64,000 bases of DNA from Flavobacteriaceae bacterium (GTDB lineage Bacteria > Bacteroidota > Bacteroidia > Flavobacteriales > Flavobacteriaceae). Of this stretch, positions 18,731-26,845 are shown one piece after another. The DNA lies in NCBI GenBank assembly GCA_003443635.1, contig CP031964.1, positions 3,288,971 to 3,352,970 of the forward strand. The letters are read 5' to 3'. The position numbers and the translations under genes are program-made. The first letter of the stretch is position 1. Each line of letters opens with the position of its first letter. Below the pieces are notes generated by a model, which saw only the letters and a program-made list of their open reading frames with translations, was not told the DNA's origin and made no database searches.

Positions 18731-18818
18731 ATACTGAAACAAGTTCAGTATAGCAAAATGAATCGTAATTCATTTTGCTAATATAACTAAATAATTAGTT
18801 TAAACTAATTATTTAGTT
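18731..18818. promoter_or_regulatory. Three consecutive inverted repeats in the blaI-like/DUF456 divergent region
   Basis: First repeat: arms ATACTGAA/TTCAGTAT at 18731-18738 and 18744-18751. Second: 13-base arms beginning TAGCAAAATG at 18751-18763 and 18768-18780 with a 4-base spacer. Third: a 34-base perfect palindrome at 18785-18818 centred on GTTTAAAC. All lie between the divergent start codons, so they are candidate operators for the BlaI-like repressor rather than 3' terminators. None contains the classic TACA-TGTA core of staphylococcal operators. The sequences are seen directly; the operator role is inferred. Confidence 0.6.
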
Positions 18819-18868
18819 TAAAAATGTAACATTTAACATTTCTATGCGTCCAACAATTAAATTCTAAA

Positions 18869-19366
18869 ATGGATATCCTCTTAATTTTTGTGGCAGCTTT
18901 ATTTATGATTCTTGGTATCATAGGAAGCTTTTTACCAATTCTTCCTGGGCCTATAACCAGTTGGGTAGGGTTACTTATACTTCATTTTACAGAAGCTATT
19001 CCAATGAATTGGACTTTTCTTGGTATTACTTTGGTTATAGCTATTATTATATGGATTCTGGATTATATTATCCCAGCCATGGGTACCAAAAAATTTGGTG
19101 GCTCCAAATACGGTATGATTGGTACTTCTGTAGGTTTAGTTGTAGGTTTACTATCTCCAATTCCTGGAGGTATTATTATAGGTCCATTTTTTGGTGCATT
19201 TGCTGGAGAGCTAATTAATAAAGCTGATTCTCAAAAAGCTTTAAAAGCAGCATTTGGTTCTTTTCTAGGGTTTTTAACATCTACACTATTAAAGTTTATT
19301 ACAGCGCTAATTTATTTAGGTTTATTTATTGGAAAAGTAAGTGATTACAGTGGGGTAATTTTTTAA
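18869..19366 (+). CDS. DUF456 family membrane protein
   Basis: A 165-residue, very hydrophobic protein with the DUF456 pattern: GIIGSFLPILPGPITSWVGL, a second helix with IIWILDYIIPAMGTKKFGGS, then the glycine-rich hairpin PIPGGIIIGPFFGAFAGEL. Members are small inner-membrane proteins of unknown function that contain glycine zipper-like segments. It is divergent from the BlaI-like gene and shares the dyad-rich promoter region with it. The following 269 bp (19367-19635) hold a short inverted repeat (GTAAAACC/GGTTTTAC, 19544-19569) and no gene. Confidence 0.85.
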   Translation: MDILLIFVAALFMILGIIGSFLPILPGPITSWVGLLILHFTEAIPMNWTFLGITLVIAIIIWILDYIIPAMGTKKFGGSKYGMIGTSVGLVVGLLSPIPGGIIIGPFFGAFAGELINKADSQKALKAAFGSFLGFLTSTLLKFITALIYLGLFIGKVSDYSGVIF

Positions 19367-19635
19367 AAAGTAAAGCCCTACAACTTTACATTATGCGCTT
19401 ATGCTTAGTTATAGGACCTTAGAATGAATTGCTATTAATTCAACAATTAAATTAGAGGGATTAATTAATTTACTGTTGATGTTATAACAAATATAACTTT
19501 ACAAATTGATTTTCTTTTGCGGTTATAACTCCAAATTGGTAAGGTAAAACCGTACTTTTTAGGTTTTACTACTATTTCGAGAAGTTTTAAAATTTAAAGT
19601 TTAACGTATTTAAATAAGAAAAGTATGTCTTTTAT

Positions 19636-20307
19636 TTAAATAAAGCCCTTCTCTTTAGCCTCTTTTAACAAGGTTTCGTCCTTGCCATCTTCAATAGAGA
19701 ACAATAATTTAAGCTGTTTTTTTCGTTTTTCTATACCACTCATAGACAAACCTACATGGTTTGTTAAACTCTTTGTTTTTATACCCTGAGACAACAAGTA
19801 CAATATTTTCCTGCTAATATCATCCAGTTGTATATTGGTCGTTACAGAAGCTCTTAAAAAGTTAATTACTGTAACACTATAATAAGGTGGCTTTGTTTGG
19901 ATTTGCTGAAAAGCATCAGCCAATTCACGAGAGGTTAAGTCACTCTTAATTAAAAAGCCTTCAGGGTTAATTTCTTTTATAATATTGTGTACTCGATACG
20001 ATTCATTAAACATCGTAAGGATTATAATTTTTGCTTTTGGTAAATACTGTCTTGCTATTTTAGCAAGGTCAATACCAGAAGTTATTAATCCGTCTTTAGA
20101 TGGAGGCAAGCTAATATCGAAGAAAATCATATCGTAAGGGATAGAACCTCCTGAGCTTTTAATCATTTCGTTAGCCAAGTCACAATTAGTAGCAATATCT
20201 ATTTGCAATTCCTGATCTGCTGCCTTTGTTGCTTGTAATGTATTTTTATAGCCTTCAATGATCATAGGGTGATCATCGACCATTAATATTTTTAATTTTT
20301 GTGCCAT
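19636..20307 (-). CDS. Response regulator, REC plus LuxR-type HTH
   Basis: A 223-residue two-component regulator. The receiver begins KILMVDDHPMIIEG with the acidic pair Asp11-Asp12, the phosphoacceptor is Asp64 in FFDISLPP, and the switch Thr (ILTMFNE) and Lys (GFLIKSD) are present. The C-terminus has a LuxR/FixJ-like helix-turn-helix (ILYLLSQGIKTKSLTNHVGL, then IEKRKKQLK). It is 7 bp downstream of a TPR histidine kinase, its evident cognate partner. It is the only response regulator in the window and so also a candidate target for the kinase array at 48.6-58.8 kb. Confidence 0.93.
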   Translation of the reverse strand: MAQKLKILMVDDHPMIIEGYKNTLQATKAADQELQIDIATNCDLANEMIKSSGGSIPYDMIFFDISLPPSKDGLITSGIDLAKIARQYLPKAKIIILTMFNESYRVHNIIKEINPEGFLIKSDLTSRELADAFQQIQTKPPYYSVTVINFLRASVTTNIQLDDISRKILYLLSQGIKTKSLTNHVGLSMSGIEKRKKQLKLLFSIEDGKDETLLKEAKEKGFI

Positions 20308-20314
20308 TAAGTTA

Positions 20315-22342
20315 CTAATTAAGGGGGATTGTTATAGTTATAATTGTACCTTCATTAATCACCGAGTCTATATTAACTTTCCCTCCAAAGTCTTTTACTC
20401 TTGCATTAATGTTTTTTATTCCTATTCCTTTCTTAGCTTTTTCTGTATTAAATCCAATACCATCATCTCCAACAGTTACTAAAATTACACCTTTTTTTAA
20501 TTGAAACCCAATATTTATGTAACTAGCTTTTGCATGTTTATAAATATTTTGCATAGTTTCTTGTAACATTCTGTAAATGTGAATTTTATTTTTATTGGTA
20601 ACCTCATCCCAATTTATATGGGTATCATCAGTAAAATGATATTCTAACCCATAAGCTTGAGTTTGGGTCTCGATAAGTGTTTTTACAATATCTATAAAAC
20701 TGGTACCTACAATAAAATCTGCATTTAAATCGTGAGAAATTTTTCTGATCTCCTGCTCTATGGTTTGTAACTCGTTAATATATTTTTCTCTGTTTTTTAC
20801 AGCATCATCTGTATGCACCATATTTAAACTATCTAAACTTAAGCGTGTCCCGAATAGACGCCCTAAAATACCATCGTGTAACTCTTGGGAGATTCGTTTT
20901 TTCTCTACGGTACGCCCTTCCTCAATTTTATCTTGTTGTACCAACATTAAGTTATAAATCTCTTCATTTGCTTGCTGTTGGGTTTGTGCAAATTTTAATT
21001 CTCTATTTTTATTACGTTGCGTAATCACCACATAAACTAAGGCAAGCAAAGCAAATAACCCAATTGAGAGTATTAAAAATAATAAACGTTCTTTAGAGAG
21101 AGTGGCATTATCTGCTTCTAACTTATCTGTTTCATAGTCTATTCTTACAAATTTATCTCGATAAGCACGTTCTCTTTGCAATAAACTATCACTTAACACT
21201 CTATGTTCATTAAGATATTCTATCCCTTCATCTCCTCCTTTAATTCGTGACATTAATATTAAAGATTCTAAAAGTGTTTCATTAGAGTTAAGCTCTCTAG
21301 CTAACTTTAAAGCTTGATTATTATAATAAAATGCTGAATCTTTTTCATTTTTACTTAAAAAATATTCTGCTAAACTATTACTAATCCCCATAGTATTAAC
21401 TTGATCTTGAATACTATCATTTAACCTATAAGATTCTTTTAATAATTCATAAACTTCTATACTATTATCATTTTTATTAATTAATCTAGTATAAGCTAAA
21501 TTATTTAGAATTTTTATATATGTACTAGGATTAAATTCAAATAAGTTTTCGTCTTTTAATAATTCATTATAAAGAGAAATTGATTTGTCATATTCTCCAT
21601 TTTTTTTGAAAGCTCTGGACAAATTTAAGTTAGTAGATAAATTGTAATAATAATTATCAGAGATTTTATTACTATATTTTAAAGATTTATTGTGATATTC
21701 TAATGCTCTCTCAAAATCTCGCAATTCCAATGATATAAACCCAATTAAATTATGTAAAGACCATAATGTATCTAGATTGTTTTCGGTTTCTGGAAGTTTT
21801 TCTATTAATTTAATAGCTTCAAAAGCATTAATTTCTGCACCTATATAATCACGTTCAGACTCTTGAATATGTGCCATATTTAATAGAACTTCTCCTTGAT
21901 TTCTATTATCTTTTAATTTACTATATAATTTAACTGCGTTAGAATAATAAAAATAAGAGCTATCATTTTTTGCTTCGGTAGAATAAAACCATCCTAAGTT
22001 ATTATTTGCTGAAGCTAGCGCAACTGTATCATTTAACTTCTCAGAAAGCTCTAAGTTTATAAAATTTACTTTACCAAATTCTTTATAATTCTGCTGATTT
22101 AAGTGCAACCTTGCCAAATTTCGATAACTTCTTAATACAATTGAATCTTCGTTTGTCCTTTTAGAAAACTCAACCGCACTTTCTGCATAAGAAAGTGCTA
22201 ATATTTTTGATAAACCTTTATCTCTTGACAGCTGTATTAGAATGGATATAGTGTCTGACTCTTTATTAATAGATCTATTTTGTCCAAGTAGAAAACAGCT
22301 TTTTAAAAGTAGTATTAAAATTAATTTTGTTTTGATCTGCAT
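20315..22342 (-). CDS. TPR sensor histidine kinase (HisKA_3/HATPase), cognate of downstream regulator
   Basis: A 675-residue kinase. It has a signal peptide (ending FLLGQ), about 350 residues of periplasmic TPR repeats (for example RDFERALEYHNKSLKYSN), one transmembrane segment (LFLILSIGLFALLALVYVVI), a short coiled coil, the HisKA_3 H-box KKRISQELHDGILGRLFG with the phospho-His, and an HATPase_c domain (MLQETMQNIYKHAKA, GDDGIGF, KGIGIKNI). The family autophosphorylates and passes phosphate to NarL/LuxR-type regulators; here the regulator gene lies 7 bp downstream. Domain order is identical to the five tandem kinases at 48590-58781, but sequence identity to them is visibly lower. The TPR ligand is unknown. 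Confidence 0.93.
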   Translation of the reverse strand: MQIKTKLILILLLKSCFLLGQNRSINKESDTISILIQLSRDKGLSKILALSYAESAVEFSKRTNEDSIVLRSYRNLARLHLNQQNYKEFGKVNFINLELSEKLNDTVALASANNNLGWFYSTEAKNDSSYFYYSNAVKLYSKLKDNRNQGEVLLNMAHIQESERDYIGAEINAFEAIKLIEKLPETENNLDTLWSLHNLIGFISLELRDFERALEYHNKSLKYSNKISDNYYYNLSTNLNLSRAFKKNGEYDKSISLYNELLKDENLFEFNPSTYIKILNNLAYTRLINKNDNSIEVYELLKESYRLNDSIQDQVNTMGISNSLAEYFLSKNEKDSAFYYNNQALKLARELNSNETLLESLILMSRIKGGDEGIEYLNEHRVLSDSLLQRERAYRDKFVRIDYETDKLEADNATLSKERLLFLILSIGLFALLALVYVVITQRNKNRELKFAQTQQQANEEIYNLMLVQQDKIEEGRTVEKKRISQELHDGILGRLFGTRLSLDSLNMVHTDDAVKNREKYINELQTIEQEIRKISHDLNADFIVGTSFIDIVKTLIETQTQAYGLEYHFTDDTHINWDEVTNKNKIHIYRMLQETMQNIYKHAKASYINIGFQLKKGVILVTVGDDGIGFNTEKAKKGIGIKNINARVKDFGGKVNIDSVINEGTIITITIPLN

Positions 22343-22362
22343 TAGAGAATTAGTATTATTCT

Positions 22363-22370
22363 CAAATTTA
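22363..22370 (-). promoter_or_regulatory. Candidate -7 element of the TPR kinase-regulator operon
   Basis: On the minus strand the sequence reads TAAATTTG, a match to the Bacteroidetes TAnnTTTG -7 consensus, about 21 bases ahead of the kinase ATG, so the leader would be short. I saw no convincing -33 TTTG at the expected spacing. Confidence 0.4.
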
Positions 22371-22410
22371 TAATATTTTGTTATAGAAAAAAATTAATTA
22401 AAATATCTTC

Positions 22411-22460
22411 AATACATAAAAAGGTCTATAGTTAAAAAACTATAGACCTTTTTATGTATT
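22411..22460. terminator. Strong intrinsic terminator (23-bp perfect stem)
   Basis: Perfect inverted repeat: the left arm at 22411-22433 begins AATACATAAAAAGGTC, there is a 4-A loop, and the right arm at 22438-22460 ends CCTTTTTATGTATT. The A and T runs at both feet make it functional in either direction. It lies directly after the stop of the small exported-peptide gene on the minus strand and insulates the kinase operon from it. Confidence 0.85.
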
Positions 22461-22477
22461 CTTAACACGTAAATTAT

Positions 22478-22654
22478 CTAAGAATCTTGTTGACTAGGCA
22501 ATTTCATCTTTCCATTCTTTAAATCATTTGCAACTTCAATTTCATTTTTATCAATTTGATAAGTATCATCAATTTGTGGTTTAACATCATAAGTACTTCC
22601 AGATACAGTTAAACAAAATACGACTAGTAATAATAAAGCTTTTAGGGTTTTCAT
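22478..22654 (-). CDS. Small exported peptide, 58 residues
   Basis: An ATG at 22654 opens a frame to TAG at 22478. The product starts MKTLKALLLLVVFCLTVSGS, a typical signal peptide, followed by a short polar, acidic body (YDVKPQIDDTYQIDKNEIE...) of about 38 residues. A strong terminator sits 18 bp after the stop, so this looks like a true monocistronic gene. I recognise no family. Location next to a periplasmic TPR sensor kinase allows the speculation that it is a ligand or modulator, but nothing in the sequence proves it. Confidence 0.6.
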   Translation of the reverse strand: MKTLKALLLLVVFCLTVSGSTYDVKPQIDDTYQIDKNEIEVANDLKNGKMKLPSQQDS

Positions 22655-23176
22655 AATATTAGATTTTAGTTGTTATACAATTTGTGTGTTTATTAATGTT
22701 TTGGGTACATTAATAGCTTTTAGAAATTGCGAGGGAGCACAACGGACTAATATTTATAAAACACCAATAGGCGAGTTATTTTTTAATTTAAAAATGAGGG
22801 AATCCAATTCTTTATAAAAAAATTGAATATTAGGGAATGGATTAATAATTACCTTTAAAAAGCATTTGTAATTCTTGGGGCTTAAGAAAGGACTGTAAAC
22901 TTATCTCTAAGTCGTACAAGGTTATTCAAATAATCGATGAAATACATAAAAATACGATTAAAAACATTTATATATATATTTTCTTACCTATAATGTGCAT
23001 TTATTAACACCTTATCAACAATACAACTATTGCTTTTTTTTAATTCTTAAGTTACTGTTTATGAGCTACAATGAGCTTTTTTAATTAAAATTTAAAAAAG
23101 CTCATTTATATCAAAAAAAGAGTTATTGAATATACTTTCAATAACTCTTATAAACCAACGAACGGAAATGTCGATT
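22655..23176. other. Intergenic stretch with two hairpins, no gene seen
   Basis: No frame with a credible start and length was found. Two inverted repeats stand at its right end: arms AATGAGCTTTTTTAA/TTAAAAAAGCTCATT at 23070-23084 and 23092-23106, and AAGAGTTATTGAA/TTCAATAACTCTT at 23118-23130 and 23137-23149. The second is close behind the stop of the minus-strand YHS gene and probably terminates it; the first may be a backup terminator. The rest of the stretch is featureless AT-rich DNA. Confidence 0.6.
23118..23149 (-). terminator. Probable terminator of YHS/SnoaL operon
   Basis: A 13-bp perfect stem with a 6-base loop, located about 28 bp after the YHS gene stop on the minus strand. The lower foot toward the exit side is T-rich on the minus strand (the complement of a run of seven A at 23113-23119). 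Confidence 0.7.
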
Positions 23177-23650
23177 TTAATTGTACGTCTTACTCAACTT
23201 CTCCCAGTTCTTATCTGCCACCGATACTAACTTATTATGATTCTTCTCTGCTAACCATAATTGTTGTGCATCTAATTCTAAAGTGTATAGGTATAAGAAG
23301 TATTTACCATCTTTTACAATAAACTTATTTGGGTCTGGTCTGAACTTCGCTCCTGCATACGTCCCAAAGGCACAGAATCCTCCATACTGGGGTACATATC
23401 TCGCCGGGTTCTTATCAAATGCTTTCTTCTGATCTGCCGATGTGAAGTAGTATGATATCTTCTTGTATTCTGATTTAAATTGTTGCTTCCCTTTTTGTGC
23501 TATTCCTAAATCTAAATACGATACCGGGCTATATCCTTGTAATGCGATATTACTATTGTCTATATTATTTGCTTTCTTGTCTTGTGCAAATACGGTTGTG
23601 CTTACTACTAAAGCTAACCCCAAAATTGTTGTTTTTATTAAATTCTTCAT
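23177..23650 (-). CDS. Exported YHS domain protein
   Basis: A 157-residue protein with a signal peptide (MKNLIKTTILGLALVVSTTV, cleaved near FAQ) and a YHS-like domain: NIALQGYSPVSYLDLG, FKSEYKKISYYFTSADQKKAF and NPARYVPQYGGFCAFG. The YHS domain is a small fold often found near heavy-metal or oxidoreductase proteins; here the single Cys in GGFCAFG is conserved in this exported subgroup. It follows the SnoaL-like gene by 39 bp and probably shares its transcript. The biochemical role is unknown. Confidence 0.85.
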   Translation of the reverse strand: MKNLIKTTILGLALVVSTTVFAQDKKANNIDNSNIALQGYSPVSYLDLGIAQKGKQQFKSEYKKISYYFTSADQKKAFDKNPARYVPQYGGFCAFGTYAGAKFRPDPNKFIVKDGKYFLYLYTLELDAQQLWLAEKNHNKLVSVADKNWEKLSKTYN

Positions 23651-23689
23651 CTCTTTTTATTTACTTTATTATTTTCCTTGTTGTTTTTA

Positions 23690-24043
23690 TTACTCTGCGT
23701 TAAAGTATTCTTCTTGTACGACTTCTCCGTTTTCATTCCATACTCTTCGAATGATCTCATGCCAGTAGATCTTACTGTCATCTTTCATGTTAAAGTCAAA
23801 TGTGAATTCTGAAGCGGATACATTTCCGTCTACGATAGTGTGATGATGGGTAATGCCATTTACTGCTGCTATTGCACCTGCAAAGCCTTCCATCTTTTCG
23901 ATCATCGCTTGCTTTCCTACAGTTCCACCGCCACCATAGTCTGATGTGTTAGCGTCTTCTGCAAAAAATTGCTTTACGGCATCTACTATTGCGCCTTGTG
24001 ATACAATAGCATCCATTTTTGTTGCCTGGTCTTTGATATTCAT
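23690..24043 (-). CDS. SnoaL/NTF2-like fold protein
   Basis: A 117-residue cytosolic protein with the alpha-plus-beta cone pattern of the SnoaL-like group: an N-terminal helix (IVDAVKQFFAEDANTSDYGG), a helix with GKQAMIEKMEGFAGAIAAV, then strands ITHHHTIVDGNVSASEFTFD and KIYWHEIIRRVWNENGEVVQEEYF. Members include small isomerases, hydrolases and binding proteins, so no reaction can be stated. It lies between the twin-HTH AraC gene and the YHS gene, all on the minus strand. Confidence 0.75.
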   Translation of the reverse strand: MNIKDQATKMDAIVSQGAIVDAVKQFFAEDANTSDYGGGGTVGKQAMIEKMEGFAGAIAAVNGITHHHTIVDGNVSASEFTFDFNMKDDSKIYWHEIIRRVWNENGEVVQEEYFNAE

Positions 24044-24154
24044 CTTTATTATCTTTTTAGTGATTAAACAAATTTTGTTTTGTAATTACACCGCAAAGAT
24101 CAATGAGAATAATTCCTTATTTGATACAAAAAACACGCAAAATATTGCACTATT

Positions 24155-25192
24155 TTATTTTAAGAAAGTCGTTGGAGGAGCTCCAACATAATGAGAGAAA
24201 AATGAAGTAAAATGATTGGGTTCGTCAAAGCCTAACTGAAACGCAACATCCTTAACCTGTTCGTTTTCTTTAAGCATTTGTTTGGCGCTATGAATAATTT
24301 CACTACGAATTAATTGCCCGAGTGACACACTCATTTTTTGTTTTACTTTTTTAGAAAGCGCTTTAACACTCATATTCATTTTATCTGCGTAAAACTGCAA
24401 AGAATGCTCTTCTTTATGAAACGTCTTTAAGAGGTCAATAATATTTTGAGAAAACAGATCTCGATTTTCATAATCAAAATTTTCTCTAAATTCTTTTGGA
24501 GTTTGCCCTAGCGAGTTTTTAAAAACACGGTTAAAATAAGCAGGATCTTTAAACCCTTTATCGTATGCTATTTCTTTAATACTTTTATTTGAGAAAGCCA
24601 CATCTTTCTGACTCTCAATAAGTAGTTTTTGATGTATTAGCTTATTAACGGTAACACCTAATTTATCTTTTACTAAAGATTGAACATTAAAATTATTTGT
24701 AGTTATAGCATTTACAAGCTTAGCACTATTAATATTATTAGAATACTCCTGGTCGATAATATCTTTTACATCAAAAATAATTTGATACTCGTCCTTGTCT
24801 GCATGGAAAGGGTTTTGCCAGTACCATTGCTCGGTAGAAACATCAATAATATTACTAGCTTCAGGGTTAAATACACTTTGCGACAAAAACTGTTGGCAGT
24901 CAAAACATTCGTTAAAATCAATATAGCCTAAAGAAATAAGGTGTTTAAATAATATTCTGACATCTTTAGATCTGAACATTATTTCATCAGGAAAATCGAT
25001 AAAACGAACAACAAAATCATCCGACAAAAACTTTATATACTGGCCTTTCTCTAAATATATAGCTTTATCCTTCCAGTTATGATAGTTTTTAAAATCAACT
25101 TGAATATTACCCGATCCCTCAAGAATATGAATCAGAGTATATTTATTAATAAAATATACCTTATTAATTTCGGCATTTATTTTATTGACCAT
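24155..25192 (-). CDS. AraC family regulator with two C-terminal HTH modules
   Basis: A 345-residue regulator. The N-terminal 90 residues look like a cupin sensor (LIHILEGSGNIQVDF, YLEKGQYIKFLSDDF). Two separate AraC DNA-binding units then follow: one near residues 155-245 (SNKSIKEIAYDKGFKDPAYF, NRVFKNSLGQTPKEFRENF) and one at the C-terminus (NEQVKDVAFQLGFDEPNHF, SHYVGAPPTTF). A duplicated AraC DNA-binding domain in one chain is uncommon. It lies 111 bp upstream of the SnoaL-YHS pair and probably controls it. Confidence 0.88.
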   Translation of the reverse strand: MVNKINAEINKVYFINKYTLIHILEGSGNIQVDFKNYHNWKDKAIYLEKGQYIKFLSDDFVVRFIDFPDEIMFRSKDVRILFKHLISLGYIDFNECFDCQQFLSQSVFNPEASNIIDVSTEQWYWQNPFHADKDEYQIIFDVKDIIDQEYSNNINSAKLVNAITTNNFNVQSLVKDKLGVTVNKLIHQKLLIESQKDVAFSNKSIKEIAYDKGFKDPAYFNRVFKNSLGQTPKEFRENFDYENRDLFSQNIIDLLKTFHKEEHSLQFYADKMNMSVKALSKKVKQKMSVSLGQLIRSEIIHSAKQMLKENEQVKDVAFQLGFDEPNHFTSFFSHYVGAPPTTFLK

Positions 25193-25225
25193 AAATAATG
25201 GTTGGTTATCTTTTTATTTTAAACG

Positions 25226-25233
25226 CAAAGTTA
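25226..25233 (-). promoter_or_regulatory. Candidate -7 element for the twin-HTH regulator gene
   Basis: Reads TAACTTTG on the minus strand, matching TAnnTTTG, about 34 bases ahead of the regulator ATG at 25192. It sits back to back with the moeA promoter. Confidence 0.4.
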
Positions 25234-25253
25234 ACATTTTTATAAAAAAGAAG

Positions 25254-25279
25254 TCGTTATATTTGTAAAGATATAACGA
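25254..25279. promoter_or_regulatory. ModE-type operator overlapping the moeA promoter
   Basis: Perfect 9-base inverted repeat TCGTTATAT (25254-25262) and ATATAACGA (25271-25279) with an 8-base spacer. It resembles the known ModE operator pattern, CGTTATAT...ATAACG. A TATATTTG (-7 consensus TAnnTTTG) at 25258-25265 lies inside it, so a bound regulator would block RNA polymerase. The site is 7 bp upstream of the moeA start, and the second gene of the operon encodes a ModE-type DNA-binding protein. Sequence is seen; the regulatory circuit is inferred. Confidence 0.7.
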
Positions 25280-25286
25280 TTATTTT

Positions 25287-26468
25287 ATGATTTCTGTAAA
25301 CGAAGCATTAACTATATTAGAGCAAAACACGTTTAAATTACAAGGGTTTAAAAATATACCTGTAGTAGATGCTTTGGGATATGTTTTAGCTGAAGATGTT
25401 ATATCTCCAATTAATATGCCTCCATTTAAACAATCTGCTGTTGATGGTTATGCACTTTGTATACACAATAACTTAGATTATAATCTTAAAGGCGAAGTAA
25501 AAGCTGGAGACAACTACAATCCAATATTAAATACTGGTGAAGCCATACGCATTTTCACAGGAGCTCCAGTTCCAGAAACAGCAAATGCTGTTGTAATGCA
25601 AGAAAAAGTAATGGCAACTGAAGAGGTATTACATTTAAAAGAAGCTATAAATCAAAATCAAAATATTCGCCCTCTTGGAGAACAAACAAAAAAAGGAGCA
25701 ATTGCCTTAACCTCTGGCACACGTTTAACCTCGGCGGGCATTGCTTTTTTAACATCTCTAGGGATTACAGAAATTAAATGTTACGAAAAACCATCAATTG
25801 CAATAGTGGTTACAGGTAACGAATTAGTTTCTTCAGGGCAGCCTCTTAATTATGGACAAATTTACGAGAGCAATGCTACTATGTTGTTTTCAGCATTAAA
25901 AAGCTTAGGATATATTCATACAACAATTTATAAAGTAGATGATAACTATCAAAATACTGTAGATACATTGCAAAATGCGATTTCAAAAAATGATGTGATT
26001 TTAGTATCTGGCGGAATTTCTGTAGGAGATTACGATTTTGTTGGGAGTGCTTTAAAAGAATTACAGGTCGAGCAACTTTTTTATAAAGTAAAACAAAAGC
26101 CTGGAAAACCTTTGTTTTTTGGAAAAAAAGAAAATAAATATGTGTTCGCATTGCCAGGGAATCCTGCAGCAGCATTAAGTTGCTTTTATATTTATGTATA
26201 CCCTACATTACAACGATTATCTGGAAATACTAATTTTGAGATAGCAAGGGTTAAGGCAAAGTCAACATTAACATATACTAAAAAAGGAGAGCGTGCTCAG
26301 TTTTTAAAAGCAACTTATAATGATGGTAATGTTACCATTTTAGAAGGTCAAAACTCATCGATGTTACACACATTTGCTATTGCAAATGCTTTGGCTTATA
26401 TCCCTGAGGATCTTTATAATGTTAATATTGATGATCCCCTGGAAGCCATTATACTCCCTATAAACTAA
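25287..26468 (+). CDS. moeA: Molybdopterin molybdenumtransferase MoeA
   Basis: A 393-residue enzyme that inserts molybdate into adenylated molybdopterin. Signatures: PPFKQSAVDGYAL in the N-terminal part, VVTGNELVSSGQPL and YESNATML in the MPT-binding domain, the GGISVGDYDFV loop and the LPGNPAAALSCFY motif before the C-terminal beta-barrel. Length is normal. It is the first gene of an eight-gene molybdenum-cofactor operon on the plus strand and is preceded by a ModE-like operator. Confidence 0.95.
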   Translation: MISVNEALTILEQNTFKLQGFKNIPVVDALGYVLAEDVISPINMPPFKQSAVDGYALCIHNNLDYNLKGEVKAGDNYNPILNTGEAIRIFTGAPVPETANAVVMQEKVMATEEVLHLKEAINQNQNIRPLGEQTKKGAIALTSGTRLTSAGIAFLTSLGITEIKCYEKPSIAIVVTGNELVSSGQPLNYGQIYESNATMLFSALKSLGYIHTTIYKVDDNYQNTVDTLQNAISKNDVILVSGGISVGDYDFVGSALKELQVEQLFYKVKQKPGKPLFFGKKENKYVFALPGNPAAALSCFYIYVYPTLQRLSGNTNFEIARVKAKSTLTYTKKGERAQFLKATYNDGNVTILEGQNSSMLHTFAIANALAYIPEDLYNVNIDDPLEAIILPIN

Positions 26469-26476
26469 TACTAAAT

Positions 26477-26815
26477 ATGAACTACAAGATCAAAAGCAGA
26501 ATTTGGATTGAAGCAGATGGAAACATATTGTTAGGAGAAGGTCGTGTACGCTTATTAAAAGCTATAGGCGAAACAGGTTCGCTTACTAAAGCAGCTAAAT
26601 CTCTGGAGATGTCTTATAAAAAAGCTTGGGGATTGGTTGATGCTGTAAATAAGCGTGCTAAGGAGCCTGTAGTAGTGACGAGTACTGGTGGCAAAGGTGG
26701 CGGTGGCGCTGTGCTTACCACTCATGGGCAACATTTGGTAAATACTTTTGAAAACATTAATAAAAATTGTTGGCAGTTTTTAGATAATGAAGCTTTAAAA
26801 ACTAATTTTTCATAA
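26477..26815 (+). CDS. ModE-type winged-helix protein lacking the molybdate-binding domain
   Basis: A 112-residue protein equal to only the N-terminal DNA-binding domain of ModE (LysR-like winged helix): GRVRLLKAIGETGSLTKAAKS, then MSYKKAWGLVDAVN and the wing TSTGGKGGGGAVLTTHG. The TOBE/MOP domains that bind molybdate in full-length ModE are absent. It probably regulates the Mo operon through the dyad upstream of moeA, but without an obvious metal sensor of its own. The gap to moeA is 8 bp. Confidence 0.88.
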   Translation: MNYKIKSRIWIEADGNILLGEGRVRLLKAIGETGSLTKAAKSLEMSYKKAWGLVDAVNKRAKEPVVVTSTGGKGGGGAVLTTHGQHLVNTFENINKNCWQFLDNEALKTNFS

Positions 26816-26845
26816 AAAAGATTTTCAATCAAATTGAAAAATAGC

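Noticed and set aside
25193..25286. Moco riboswitch in front of moeA
   Set aside because: The region is too short and shows a protein-type operator dyad rather than a structured aptamer.
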